A stretch of 64,000 bases of DNA from DASVTR01 sp036387475 (GTDB lineage: Bacteria > Acidobacteriota > Blastocatellia > Pyrinomonadales > Pyrinomonadaceae), in the NCBI GenBank assembly GCA_036387475.1, contig DASVTR010000010.1:1-64000 (forward strand), written 5' to 3'. A program made the position numbers and the translations under genes. The notes under the pieces were generated by a model, which did not search any database, was not told where the DNA came from, and saw nothing but the letters and a program-made list of their open reading frames with translations. Below, in pieces: positions 8,204 through 16,525 of this stretch (position 1 is its first letter; each line of letters starts with the position of its first letter).

Positions 8204-9673
8204 ATGAAGATCGTCGTCATCGGGAGCGGGTTCGGCGGACTGTCTGCCGCGATTCGTCTACAGGCACAGGGGCACAGCATCACTGTCATCGAAAAACGCG
8301 ACAAGCCGGGCGGACGCGCATACGTTTACGAGCAGGATGGCTTTACGTTTGACGGCGGCCCGACCATCATCACAGCGCCCTGGCTGATTGAAGACCTCTT
8401 CAAGGCTTGCGGCAAAAATTCAGCAAGCTATCTCAGGCTTGTGCCGCTCGACCCGTTTTATAACATACGCTTTGAAGACGGCTCGGTTTTTCGCTACAAC
8501 GGCGACCGCGAAAACGTTCGGCGACAAATTCTAAGCTTTAACCCGGACGATGCAGCGGGCTACGAGCGCTTCCTTCAAGCGACGGAGAAGATTTTCAAAA
8601 AAGGCTTCGAGTTGATTGACAAGCCTTTCACGCGCTTGAGCGACATGGTCAGGATTCTTCCAGACCTCGTTCGACTGCAATCGCATAAATCCGTCGCATC
8701 GTTCGTCAACGGATATATCAAGGACGAGCGCCTGCGACAGGTCTTCAGCTTCCACCCGCTTCTAATCGGCGGCAATCCGTTTCAAAGCACTTCTATCTAT
8801 GCGCTCATACACAAACTGGAACAGGAGTTCGGCGTCTGGTTCGTGATGGGCGGAACAGGCGCGCTGGTACGTGCGTTCACGCAACTTTTCGCGGAGAGCG
8901 GTGGAGTAATCCGGCTTGAGGCGGAAGTTTCAGAGATTGTTATTAACGAATCAACTGGACGCGCAAACGGAGTGCGTCTGAAGAGCGGCGAGTTTTTTCC
9001 GGCGGACGCCGTTGTCAGCAATGCCGATGTAGCTTTTACCTATTTGCATCTCGTGCCGTCCAGATTTCGTCGCAAGTACACGGAACGCAAAGTCAGAGCG
9101 ATGAAGTATTCCATGTCTCTCTTCGTTCTTTACTTCGGAACTGACCGCCGCTATGAGCACATCGCGCATCACGAGATTCTGATGGGGCCGCGCTATCGCG
9201 GTCTCTTGCAGGATATCTTCAAGCACAAAATTCTGGCCGAAGACTTCTCGCTCTATTTGCATTGCCCGACCGCGACGGATTCGTCGCTTGCGCCTGAGGG
9301 TTGCGATAGCTGGTATGTGCTCTCGCCCGTTCCGCATCTGGGCGGCAGCACGGACTGGCAAAAACAGGCGCGACCCTACCGCGATGCTATCGTCAAATAC
9401 CTTGAAGAGCGTTACCTGCCAGACTTGTCGCGCCACATCGTCACCGAGCATTACATAGACCCGCTGCATTTTCAGGAGACGCTCAACAGCCATCTCGGCA
9501 GCGCCTTTTCCGTCGAGCCGATCCTGACGCAATCAGCATGGTTTCGCCCGCACAATATGAGCGAAGACGTGTCGAATCTTTACTTTACGGGCGCTGGCAC
9601 GCATCCGGGCGCAGGGCTGCCGGGCGTTATTAGTTCCGGGAAAATTGTGGCTGAGATGATCGGCGCGGGATGA
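8204..9673 (+). CDS. Phytoene desaturase family FAD-dependent oxidoreductase
   Basis: The 489-residue protein begins with the dinucleotide-binding motif IVVIGSGFGGLSAAIRL followed by an acidic residue at the end of strand two (VIEKRDKPGGRA). It has FDGGPTIITAPW and the C-terminal CrtI signature LYFTGAGTHPGAGLPGV. CrtI enzymes remove hydrogens from phytoene or related polyenes on the membrane in carotenoid synthesis. No crtB (phytoene synthase) or cyclase gene is nearby, so the carotenoid role is inferred from the family; related desaturases, isomerases and ketolases share these motifs. A terminator-like element is not obvious downstream. Confidence 0.88.
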   Translation: MKIVVIGSGFGGLSAAIRLQAQGHSITVIEKRDKPGGRAYVYEQDGFTFDGGPTIITAPWLIEDLFKACGKNSASYLRLVPLDPFYNIRFEDGSVFRYNGDRENVRRQILSFNPDDAAGYERFLQATEKIFKKGFELIDKPFTRLSDMVRILPDLVRLQSHKSVASFVNGYIKDERLRQVFSFHPLLIGGNPFQSTSIYALIHKLEQEFGVWFVMGGTGALVRAFTQLFAESGGVIRLEAEVSEIVINESTGRANGVRLKSGEFFPADAVVSNADVAFTYLHLVPSRFRRKYTERKVRAMKYSMSLFVLYFGTDRRYEHIAHHEILMGPRYRGLLQDIFKHKILAEDFSLYLHCPTATDSSLAPEGCDSWYVLSPVPHLGGSTDWQKQARPYRDAIVKYLEERYLPDLSRHIVTEHYIDPLHFQETLNSHLGSAFSVEPILTQSAWFRPHNMSEDVSNLYFTGAGTHPGAGLPGVISSGKIVAEMIGAG

Positions 9674-9969
9674 AATAAGTGGGCCAAAGGGGGCGCGGCA
9701 GAAGGGGCGCTGATGTATTTTTACTGCCCACTCTGAAAATTTTTCTGGAAATCCCCGGAGATTGCGTCTATACTCCGCTCACAGGTCTCATAAGGTTTTG
9801 AGTGCCGAATCCGGCTGATGTTCGTGCGGACGTGTTGCCGGGAAGCTTCTGCAAACGCACATGAAGAGCTTACGCTTGCCCCGTATAGCTCTATTTAACT
9901 GGGTTTTATGACTTCTGCTCCTAGGTCGTAACTCGACAACACAGGAATGTTTGAAAAAGGGGATTTTCT
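9674..9969 (+). other. Leader region before the PEP-CTERM gene
   Basis: This 296-base gap precedes a PEP-CTERM gene in the same direction. It contains GC-rich inverted segments around 9800-9860 but no recognised riboswitch class. GTTTGAAAAAGGGGATTTTCT before the ATG supplies a ribosome-binding site (AAGGGGA). Nothing else is supported. Confidence 0.35.
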
Positions 9970-10611
9970 ATGAAAACCACCATCAACGTGATGGTAAAAC
10001 CGCTTGCCCTTAGTCTCGTTGCTCTGGCCTTTCTCGTCTTCGGGCAAGGTGTTGCGCGGGCGGATGAGGTCACAATTGCCGGTTCTACGACGGGCACCTT
10101 TACGGGTCTAACCACCGGGCTGTCTTTTACCGGAAATAGTTTCAATGTAGGAACCAATAATGGCTTTGCTGCCTTGAGCGGCGACGATAGGCTTGGAACT
10201 TTTTTCCAAGACCCAAACGCCGGGCCTCTCAACGGCAATTTCACTCTCAACATTACATTCACCCTTCCCACCAACATTACCGGCGGGAACGGTGCGACAT
10301 TCACAGCCGTTGTGAGCGGCAGTGTCGGCCCAACCAATGATGGCGGTGCTTTGTTAACTTTTGACAACGCAACCAGAAGTCAGACCTTCACTTTCAATGA
10401 TGGAACGACGAGTGGTGTGTTCACGCTCACGCTTCCTGATTTCGTGCCGGTTACTTCGGGCAACTTTGCTGCACTGCAAGCAAGGATCGACGCCGCCAGT
10501 CAAACTACCATACCGGAACCGGCAACGATGGTCTTGCTCGGAACGGGTCTGGCGGGGTTGGCTGCTGGCGTGCGTAAACGACGCAAGGCGAGCAAAGAAA
10601 GCACAAGCTAA
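9970..10611 (+). CDS. PEP-CTERM sorting domain-containing secreted protein
   Basis: The 213-residue protein has an N-terminal signal peptide (about residues 1-31, ending ARADE), a Gly/Thr/Asn-rich beta-type body, and a classic C-terminal tripartite sorting signal. The signal consists of PEPATMVLLGTGLAGLAAG (about residues 179-197) followed by the basic tail VRKRRK. Such signals are processed by exosortase and tie proteins to exopolysaccharide production and surface attachment. No exosortase or EPS gene occurs in the window, so the sorting enzyme must be elsewhere. AAGGGGA upstream of the ATG is a good ribosome-binding site. A strong terminator follows. Confidence 0.9.
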   Translation: MKTTINVMVKPLALSLVALAFLVFGQGVARADEVTIAGSTTGTFTGLTTGLSFTGNSFNVGTNNGFAALSGDDRLGTFFQDPNAGPLNGNFTLNITFTLPTNITGGNGATFTAVVSGSVGPTNDGGALLTFDNATRSQTFTFNDGTTSGVFTLTLPDFVPVTSGNFAALQARIDAASQTTIPEPATMVLLGTGLAGLAAGVRKRRKASKESTS

Positions 10612-10642
10612 ATCGTCTTCGGAATCAAATCAAACCATTTTC

Positions 10643-10684
10643 GTCTGGGCCAGCCAAGCTTCTTCGGCTGGCCCAGACCTTTTA
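10643..10684 (+). terminator. Intrinsic terminator after the PEP-CTERM gene
   Basis: A perfect 13-bp GC-rich stem (GTCTGGGCCAGCC, 10643-10655, with 10666-10678) closes a 10-nt loop and is followed by CTTTT. Confidence 0.85.
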
Positions 10685-10841
10685 ACGCCTTCTTAATTTA
10701 TTGACTGAGGATAAAGAGAAAGTCTTTTCGCAGCCTGCGTGCCGCGTGTAAGTTGAACTATAATCTTTTGCGGCGGCGGCTCTTGCGATTCTTTGCGGTC
10801 ATCGTCGCGTTTGATTATCTTTTAAAACTGTCGGATTGCTG

Positions 10842-11612
10842 ATGTGGCGTTGGATTAAATTTGCACTGCTCTTTCCCGTCGGGCTGATTCTGGGCTGGTT
10901 CATCTACCAGCTTATCACTTTCCCGGACATCGGCAGCCTGCGCGACCATAACCCGGAAACCACTGCCCTTATTGAGACGCGCATCAAGGAAGCCGCCGCG
11001 CGCGGCGAGCAGCCGCGCAAGTTTCAGACTTGGGTGCCACTGGAAAAAATTTCGTCCAACCTCGTCCGCGCCGTGATGGCTGGCGAAGACACAAACTTTG
11101 CGACGCACAATGGTTTTGATTACAAGGCGATTCAGGGCGCATGGGATGAGGCGCAGCGTGAAGCCGAGAAGGAGGCGAAAAAAGAGGGCGAGACCGATCC
11201 ATCTAGTTGGCGTTGGCCCAGCTTTGATTTCAAGCGGGGAGCATCAACCATCAGCCAGCAACTGGCTAAGAATTTGTATCTGACAACCGAAAAATCTTTC
11301 ATCCGTAAAGGCAAGGAAGCCGTCCTCACTTATTTTCTCGAACGAAAACTGTCGAAGCGCCGCATACTTGAAATCTACTTGAACGTCATCGAATGGGGCG
11401 ACGGCATCTACGGCGCGGAGGCCGCCGCGCAGTACTACTTTCGCAAACCCGCCTCGGCCCTTAGCTTCCGCGAAGCGGCCTTTCTCTCGGCAATCATTCC
11501 CAACCCGCGCAAGGACTTTAATCCGCAGTTGAATCCGCGCCGCGTCGCGCGCCGCCAGCGAATCATCATGCGCGGCATGCCGTTCGTTAAATTACCCGAA
11601 GGGATTGGATAA
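10842..11612 (+). CDS. mtgA: Monofunctional biosynthetic peptidoglycan glycosyltransferase
   Basis: The 256-residue protein has one N-terminal membrane anchor (about residues 4-24) and a GT51 domain that polymerises lipid II into glycan strands outside the membrane. Family motifs are present in order: VRAVMAGEDTNFATHNGFD (catalytic Glu in GED), GASTISQQLAKNLYL, RKGKEAVLTYFLERKLSKRR, ILEIYLNVIEWGDGIYGAEAAAQYYF. No transpeptidase domain follows, so it is MtgA rather than a class A PBP. ATG 10842 is chosen; an in-frame TTG lies at 10836. An insert of about 20 charged residues (QREAEKEAKKEGETD) lies just before the GASTISQQ motif. Confidence 0.95.
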   Translation: MWRWIKFALLFPVGLILGWFIYQLITFPDIGSLRDHNPETTALIETRIKEAAARGEQPRKFQTWVPLEKISSNLVRAVMAGEDTNFATHNGFDYKAIQGAWDEAQREAEKEAKKEGETDPSSWRWPSFDFKRGASTISQQLAKNLYLTTEKSFIRKGKEAVLTYFLERKLSKRRILEIYLNVIEWGDGIYGAEAAAQYYFRKPASALSFREAAFLSAIIPNPRKDFNPQLNPRRVARRQRIIMRGMPFVKLPEGIG

Positions 11613-11697
11613 TCGCAAAGTCCAAAGTCTAAAGTCCAATGTCCAAAGTCAGGATTTAGGTTCTTGACTTTGGACATTGGACTTTAGATTTTGCGAC
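11613..11697. terminator. Heptad-repeat hairpin between convergent genes
   Basis: The region is built of 7-nt units (AAAGTCC, AAAGTCT, AAAGTCC, AATGTCC, AAAGTCA) followed by inverted units. Positions 11628-11651 pair perfectly over 24 bp with 11665-11688 around a 13-nt loop. An outer stem adds TCGCAAA against TTTTGCGA, leaving one unpaired extra heptad in the left arm. It sits exactly between mtgA and the convergent membrane-protein gene, as a two-way terminator would. Confidence 0.75.
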
Positions 11698-11699
11698 TA

Positions 11700-12233
11700 T
11701 CAGAGGTATGTCTTCTTTGGAGAACGGAACGCGGCAATGATGGCCCAGGCTGTCGCGCCGACGATGAGCAGAAGAGCGATGGCATGCAGGGCTTTCGCAA
11801 TCTCAGGGGTGTGAGAGAGCCAATTCAGTTCGTCGAGCATGTAGTTCCAATCGTGAATCGAATCTTTGCCGCCGAGCAGCGGCAACTGCATCGAGACCGC
11901 ATCTCCGGCGTAGACAGAAACGTTGAGCAGGCTCTCGCCGACCCAGAGCAGCACCAGTGCGCACGAATAGCTTTTCCCATGATAATAAAAATAGAGCGCG
12001 AAGATGGCCGGGATAATCAACTGTAGCAGCGAGCCTCCGGCGATCATCAGAAACTGTCCGAAGGGCATGAAAAAGATGTGCCCGGCCTCGTGTATGACGA
12101 GGTTGACGTTGTCAATCAATCGCCATTCCAGAGGATGCAGCGCCGCCCAGAGAAAGTATGCACCGGCGACGAGCGCCGCAATCACTCGAACCGGGTCAGG
12201 CGTGATGTGCTCTCTTTGAAGCCTAGTTGACAT
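11700..12233 (-). CDS. Multi-pass membrane protein with an HExxH motif
   Basis: The protein has about 177 residues and five or six hydrophobic segments. The second carries VIHEAGHIFFMPFGQ, matching the HExxH zinc-binding motif of site-2-protease-like (M50) and other membrane metallopeptidases. An NPDG-type second motif of M50 is not obvious, so activity is uncertain. The frame is open to 12293, but that upstream ATG lies inside the hairpin at 12270-12317. ATG 12233 (MSTRLQREH), with GAAGGCGAG upstream, is the better start. It follows the pil operon on the same strand, separated by that hairpin. Confidence 0.75.
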   Translation of the reverse strand: MSTRLQREHITPDPVRVIAALVAGAYFLWAALHPLEWRLIDNVNLVIHEAGHIFFMPFGQFLMIAGGSLLQLIIPAIFALYFYYHGKSYSCALVLLWVGESLLNVSVYAGDAVSMQLPLLGGKDSIHDWNYMLDELNWLSHTPEIAKALHAIALLLIVGATAWAIIAAFRSPKKTYL

Positions 12234-12269
12234 CAGTGTCTCGCCTTCAAAAGGAAGATTAAAGATGAG

Positions 12270-12317
12270 ACTCCGGCCAGACACAGCAATCATGCTTTAA
12301 ACGTGTCTGGCCGGAGT
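12270..12317 (-). terminator. Terminator-like hairpin after the pil-Roadblock operon
   Basis: A perfect 15-bp stem (ACTCCGGCCAGACAC at 12270-12284, with 12303-12317) encloses an 18-nt loop. It lies downstream of the Roadblock gene stop and upstream of the preferred start of the membrane HExxH gene. On the minus strand no long T-run follows. Confidence 0.65.
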
Positions 12318-12368
12318 TTCATGCTGGGGAAAGTGAGTCACAGTCCGTTAGCCCTTAAAAAAGCGGGG

Positions 12369-12734
12369 CTACAGGCTGAACTCGCGCGCAAGCTGTAGCT
12401 CAGCCTTGCGTAATTCGTAGCGCCCACGGCCAAAATTTCCTTCCGGCTTGAGCGCCAGCACGACGAAATACTCGCGGCTGAAGAGACGCATGATGACGGT
12501 GGCGCTGTCGAGGCTGACGGCGAGTTCGCGCACGCCGCCGAGTCCCGTGTCGTGGCCCGCCCGCTGTGCGTTGCGGATGAGCGACGTAAACTCTGTGGCC
12601 GCGACATCGAGGTTGGCCTCGTCTGCTTCCGGTCGCATCACTTTCTCGACCGCGATGCCGTCCGTTCCCATAATCAATGCGCCGATGGCCCCGTCCGTGT
12701 TTTCGATGATTGCTTCAAGTGCTGCTTTGAACAT
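12369..12734 (-). CDS. Roadblock/LC7 domain protein (MglB-like)
   Basis: The 121-residue protein is a single Roadblock/LC7 domain. It opens with a helix (FKAALEAIIENTDGAIGALIMG), continues with GIAVEKV, and ends with the strand-helix pattern ATVIMRLFSREYFVVLALKPEG. This is the usual length for MglB-type regulators, which act on the small GTPase MglA to set cell polarity and control type IV pili. It lies 17 bp after pilQ in the same direction, which supports a role in pilus control. No MglA GTPase is in the window. Its own function could also be as a generic dimerising regulator of another GTPase. Confidence 0.88.
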   Translation of the reverse strand: MFKAALEAIIENTDGAIGALIMGTDGIAVEKVMRPEADEANLDVAATEFTSLIRNAQRAGHDTGLGGVRELAVSLDSATVIMRLFSREYFVVLALKPEGNFGRGRYELRKAELQLAREFSL

Positions 12735-12751
12735 TTGTTTGAAGCCTCCTC

Positions 12752-14851
12752 TTATGGACGAGAGCCGCCGAGCGTGCCCGGTCGAGCGACGGGCGCGTTG
12801 GGAGTCGGGGAAACCGTTTGCTGCGGAGCAATCGGCGTCACAGGCGTATTGGTAGAGGGCTGTTGCTGCTGTTGCTGCAACTGCGTCGGCGTCGGCGTAT
12901 TGCTCGGCGGGTTGCCGAGCGGCACGGGCTGCGAGATGGTTGTCGTGCGCGTGCCCGTCGTCGCAGTGTTGCTGACCGGACGTCCCTGATAGTCTGGGCG
13001 ATAGATGCGCGGCGTGATGAAGAATAGAATCTCGTCGGTCGCGCGGGTGATGGATTTGCGTTTGAAGAGATTGCCGAGCACAGGCACGCTGGCGAGACCC
13101 GGCGTGCGGGACTGAGTAGAGCCTTCGCTGTCGAGCAGCACGCCGCCCATCACGGTCGTTCCACCGTCCGGAACGAGCACTTCCGATTGCATGCGCTGAG
13201 TGTTAATGCCCGGAACACCGGCGACCGCTATGCCTGTGTTGATGCTGTTGTTTTCGACCGTGACGCGCAACACGACCGTTCCGGCGTCCGTGATTTGCGG
13301 AGTAATCGAAAGCCGCAGAGGGACGGAAACGAAGGTGGTCGTCACGACTGTCGCGCCGCCAGTGGCCTGCGTCGTTTGCACAGGAATCTGCTGGCCGCTT
13401 TCAATCTGCGCCGGACGATTGTTTAAGGCAGTGACGCGAGGTGTCGCAACCGTCTTAGCCTGGCCCTTCAATTCGCCCGCTGTAATCAGGGCGCTAATCT
13501 GTGCTGTGCCGAAGATGCCGGTTGTCAGGCCGACGACCGTATTCACTGTGGCAGCGCCGAGCGAAGTATTGGCTCCGCCTCTGGGGCCTGTCTCGCCGCC
13601 AAATTGCGCGGAAATCTGAACACCCAGATCGCGGCTGAAGTTACGCGACGCGATGACGATGCGCGTTTCAATCTCGACCTGCGGCTCAGGTTGATCGAGG
13701 ATGGCGACGAGTTGGCGAATCGATTCGATGTTTTCTCTCACATCCGTGATGATGAGAGTGTTGCTGCGACCATCGACTTCGATTGAGCCGCGACGCGAAA
13801 GCCTGCGCGAGATAATCGGCAACAAACCCTGATCGCCGCCCCCGCCCGTCGCATCGCCGCCAGCGCCGCCGGAATAGCTCAGGTTGGTTGAGCCGCCTGC
13901 GAATCCGCCGGTAGAGCCAGCGGCCTGCGCCAGCGTGCCCGAAGCACGTGCATAGTTGAGGCGCAGGAATTCCGTCACCAGCGGCGACGTGTCAAGCTGC
14001 GCGTCTCTGATTTTCTGTTGCGCGGCGGCTTCCGTCGCCAGCACGTCAATGGTCGCGACGCGCAGGATATTTCCGTTGACATCAACGCCGAGGCGGTTGG
14101 CGCGCAGGATAGCATCGAGCGCGATGTTCCAGGGTACGTCTGTGACGTTGACCGTTACGGGGACAGGGCCGACCGATGAATCAATCACGAAATTAACGCC
14201 ATACTGCTCCGTGATGTAATTGAGAATATCGCGGATGTCTGCGTTGACGACGTTGAGATTGATTGGCTCGCCGACAAACCCTTGCTGGCCGTAGCGAGAG
14301 GCGTCCGTCTGCTGCGACGTTTGCCCCTGCGTGATCGTCACGTTGGACGTGCGGCGGGGCGTCGGTGTCGGGGTGGGCGTCGTCTGCGGAAGATTCACCG
14401 AGAGCGAATCGCTGTCAGCATGGCTGAGCGCATCCTGCCCTGCGGGCGAGAGTTCCACCACGAGATCGTTTTCGTTCAATTGAGAACGGTCACGAACAGG
14501 GACTCTCAAAGTGAAGTGTAGACGCGCCGGAGTCTCTGTCGTGAGGCTGGCCGTGCGCTCAAGCGCGACGCCTGAGATGAGCGGCGAAGCGAAGTTGTAC
14601 TCGCGCGAAAGGCGCGAGGCATCAACGCCCGGCAGGTCAATCAAAAGAGTGTGTGTATCGGGACGCTTGACGGAGTAAGCCATCGGCGCTGTCCCGTGGA
14701 TGGTGATGCGTGTCGTCGGGCCGTTGACAAGAGCGCTGAGGCTTTTAGCCACCGGCGCGCTCGCAAAGGCGAGGACGGAGAACGAGCATACGAGCAAGAG
14801 AACGAGCGCGCCTCTTTTCGTTGCTCCATAGAGTTTTTGCTGATCGAGCAT
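12752..14851 (-). CDS. pilQ: Type IV pilus secretin PilQ
   Basis: This outer-membrane secretin of about 699 residues has a signal peptide (ends near AFASAPVA) and an AMIN domain (about residues 45-150) that binds peptidoglycan. A Pro/Thr linker, an STN/N0-type domain (INLNVVNADIRDILNYITEQ) and N1-type repeats follow. The C-terminal secretin domain has VPVLGNLFKRKS and EILFFITPRIY. A Gln/Pro/Thr-rich tail follows the secretin domain, which is unusual. ATG 14851 is chosen over the track's longer frame because GGAGGG lies directly upstream at 4-5 nt spacing. It follows pilP, the usual order in pilMNOPQ operons. Confidence 0.93.
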   Translation of the reverse strand: MLDQQKLYGATKRGALVLLLVCSFSVLAFASAPVAKSLSALVNGPTTRITIHGTAPMAYSVKRPDTHTLLIDLPGVDASRLSREYNFASPLISGVALERTASLTTETPARLHFTLRVPVRDRSQLNENDLVVELSPAGQDALSHADSDSLSVNLPQTTPTPTPTPRRTSNVTITQGQTSQQTDASRYGQQGFVGEPINLNVVNADIRDILNYITEQYGVNFVIDSSVGPVPVTVNVTDVPWNIALDAILRANRLGVDVNGNILRVATIDVLATEAAAQQKIRDAQLDTSPLVTEFLRLNYARASGTLAQAAGSTGGFAGGSTNLSYSGGAGGDATGGGGDQGLLPIISRRLSRRGSIEVDGRSNTLIITDVRENIESIRQLVAILDQPEPQVEIETRIVIASRNFSRDLGVQISAQFGGETGPRGGANTSLGAATVNTVVGLTTGIFGTAQISALITAGELKGQAKTVATPRVTALNNRPAQIESGQQIPVQTTQATGGATVVTTTFVSVPLRLSITPQITDAGTVVLRVTVENNSINTGIAVAGVPGINTQRMQSEVLVPDGGTTVMGGVLLDSEGSTQSRTPGLASVPVLGNLFKRKSITRATDEILFFITPRIYRPDYQGRPVSNTATTGTRTTTISQPVPLGNPPSNTPTPTQLQQQQQQPSTNTPVTPIAPQQTVSPTPNAPVARPGTLGGSRP

Positions 14852-15115
14852 GTTTCCCTCCTTCAGGGAATCATTGGAAGGTCTGCCGCCACGCACTGCG
14901 CTCGTGGCCCACTATTCGGGCCAGCCTTTAAGAGCGCGCGCCGCACAATGCAGCAGCCATCCGTTGTAGTTATCAAAACCGTGCGAGCCTGACTGTCCCA
15001 AGCTTTCGGAAAAGCTTTTGGAGTCTTATCAAGCCGAGCGCACATGAGACGCGGCCTCGCACGCAGACGGGCTTCTCAGGCTTCCCGTCGTCGGGCGAGA
15101 CCGCACGCGAAAACT

Positions 15116-15754
15116 TTATTGCTTATCCGGCGTGGAAGGTTTGACTTCGCCGACTGTATTGGAAGTGGAGGACGGAACATTGCTTCCGCCCCCGTTGGAT
15201 GAGCTTTTGTCTGCCGTCAGGGAATCCGAGACGGCGTTTGGTTGCCGCAAGGGCTTTGTCTCGACGTTCATCTCCCGTCGTCCATCGCTCCAGCGAGTTT
15301 CATGACGAAAGACCAGCTTGTCTTCTTCGATGGCTACGAGTTGCCCGTCAAAGAAAGTTTCGCCGGGATAGATAACGTAAGAGAGCTTGATGGGCGTGGC
15401 TTCCACCATCGCCGCGTAACCGCGCGGGGTGCGGAAGATGCCTATGACCTGCATCTCACCGAGGAGCAGCGCTGTGGTCGGCTTGGGCGCTGGCTGTTGC
15501 GCGCTCATCGCCTGCGCTTTTTGAGCTTTGTAGCGATTGATGCGCTCCTGAATCGCGGGCGGCGTGACCTGTACCGGCACGGCCTTAACCGCCGCTTTCT
15601 TCCTGGGCGGCGGGCGATAAATCGAAAACGGGTCGCGCTCGCCTCTCTGTTTCGGGCGAGAACTCTCTGCCTCCTGCGCGCTCACGCTCCACAGTGAGCC
15701 GCAGAGAGACAATCCGATCACCGCGTAACGTAGGATGTGTGTAAAGTGCTTCAT
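15116..15754 (-). CDS. pilP: Type IV pilus assembly protein PilP
   Basis: The 212-residue protein has an N-terminal signal sequence (cleaved near VSAQE), a disordered Lys/Pro linker (residues about 30-100), and a C-terminal beta domain. The beta domain has LLGEMQVIGIFRTPRGYAAM and IYPGETFFDGQLVAIEEDKL, the pattern of the PilP domain that links PilN/PilO in the inner membrane to the PilQ secretin. RDPFSIYRPP near residue 41 is the conserved RDPF motif. No lipobox cysteine is apparent at the usual place. It lies between pilO and pilQ, with a 264-bp gap to pilQ that holds no gene. Confidence 0.88.
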   Translation of the reverse strand: MKHFTHILRYAVIGLSLCGSLWSVSAQEAESSRPKQRGERDPFSIYRPPPRKKAAVKAVPVQVTPPAIQERINRYKAQKAQAMSAQQPAPKPTTALLLGEMQVIGIFRTPRGYAAMVEATPIKLSYVIYPGETFFDGQLVAIEEDKLVFRHETRWSDGRREMNVETKPLRQPNAVSDSLTADKSSSNGGGSNVPSSTSNTVGEVKPSTPDKQ

Positions 15755-15801
15755 GTCTTATTCCTGAATATGCCTCAAGCTTTGGCGTAGGTGGGTGAAA
15801 A

Positions 15802-16452
15802 CTATTTGGCCGGTGCTGGCGCGCTCTTGGCCGGTGCTGCGCCCGGTGCGGCGGCGGCGGGAACTGCCCCTGAACTTTGCAGCTTCTCCTGCGAAACGTA
15901 GTAGGCAGTCATCAAAAACTGTGCATCAATCGTTTTCCCGGTGCTTTGATTTTTCTCATCAATCCGATTGATCTTAAAATCCGAGATCGAAACAATGCGC
16001 TGGTAACGGGCCATCTGCTCGAAGAAGGAGCGCAGGTTCGCAAAGGAGCTTGTGACTTCGACTTCGATTGGCTTGCCGCTGTAATAATCCTGCTGCACGT
16101 CGTCTCTTGGCGAAAAGCGGCGCATCGTCAGGCGGCTGCCACGCGCGCGATCCGTCACGCCCTGTAGCACGCTCGTCAACTCGCGCTGTTCGGGCAAGAG
16201 CGCCTTTAACTCTTCAAACTCTTCCTGCCTGCTTCGATAGGCTACGCGAAACTCGTTGAGACGCTGCTGGGCTATCTGCGCCTGCGCGTTCTTCGAGCGC
16301 AAGCCTTCGACCTGCGCTTCGAGCGTCTTCGTTTCAGCGCGCGTTCCGCTGGTCACGAAATACCAGAAGCCCGCATAGACCACGAGCGCGACGCCGCCGA
16401 AGATGGCGAGCCGCAAATACCAGGGTAGCTCTTGTATATTTCCTATTTTCAT
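15802..16452 (-). CDS. pilO: Type IV pilus inner-membrane platform protein PilO
   Basis: The 216-residue protein has one membrane segment (LAIFGGVALVVYAGFWYFV, about residues 15-33), a coiled coil (about 40-95) and a ferredoxin-like domain with LPEQRELTSVLQGVTDRAR and the conserved YHSGKPIEV-like stretch (here YYSGKPIEVEV). This is the PilO layout; it dimerises with PilN beneath PilP. The C-terminus is Ala/Pro-rich. The start follows the family pattern NIQELPWYLRL. It lies 73 bp after pilN in the operon. Confidence 0.92.
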   Translation of the reverse strand: MKIGNIQELPWYLRLAIFGGVALVVYAGFWYFVTSGTRAETKTLEAQVEGLRSKNAQAQIAQQRLNEFRVAYRSRQEEFEELKALLPEQRELTSVLQGVTDRARGSRLTMRRFSPRDDVQQDYYSGKPIEVEVTSSFANLRSFFEQMARYQRIVSISDFKINRIDEKNQSTGKTIDAQFLMTAYYVSQEKLQSSGAVPAAAAPGAAPAKSAPAPAK

Positions 16453-16525
16453 AACGGCTCTTTTTCCTTCCCGCTTTCGATTGACTGGCGGGTTTTCGTC
16501 AAATTCCTTTGTCCGGTCACGGCTC

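Noticed and set aside
9780..9870. Possible riboswitch in the PEP-CTERM leader
   Set aside because: Some GC-rich pairing is seen, but the sequence does not match cyclic-di-GMP or other riboswitch classes known to me.
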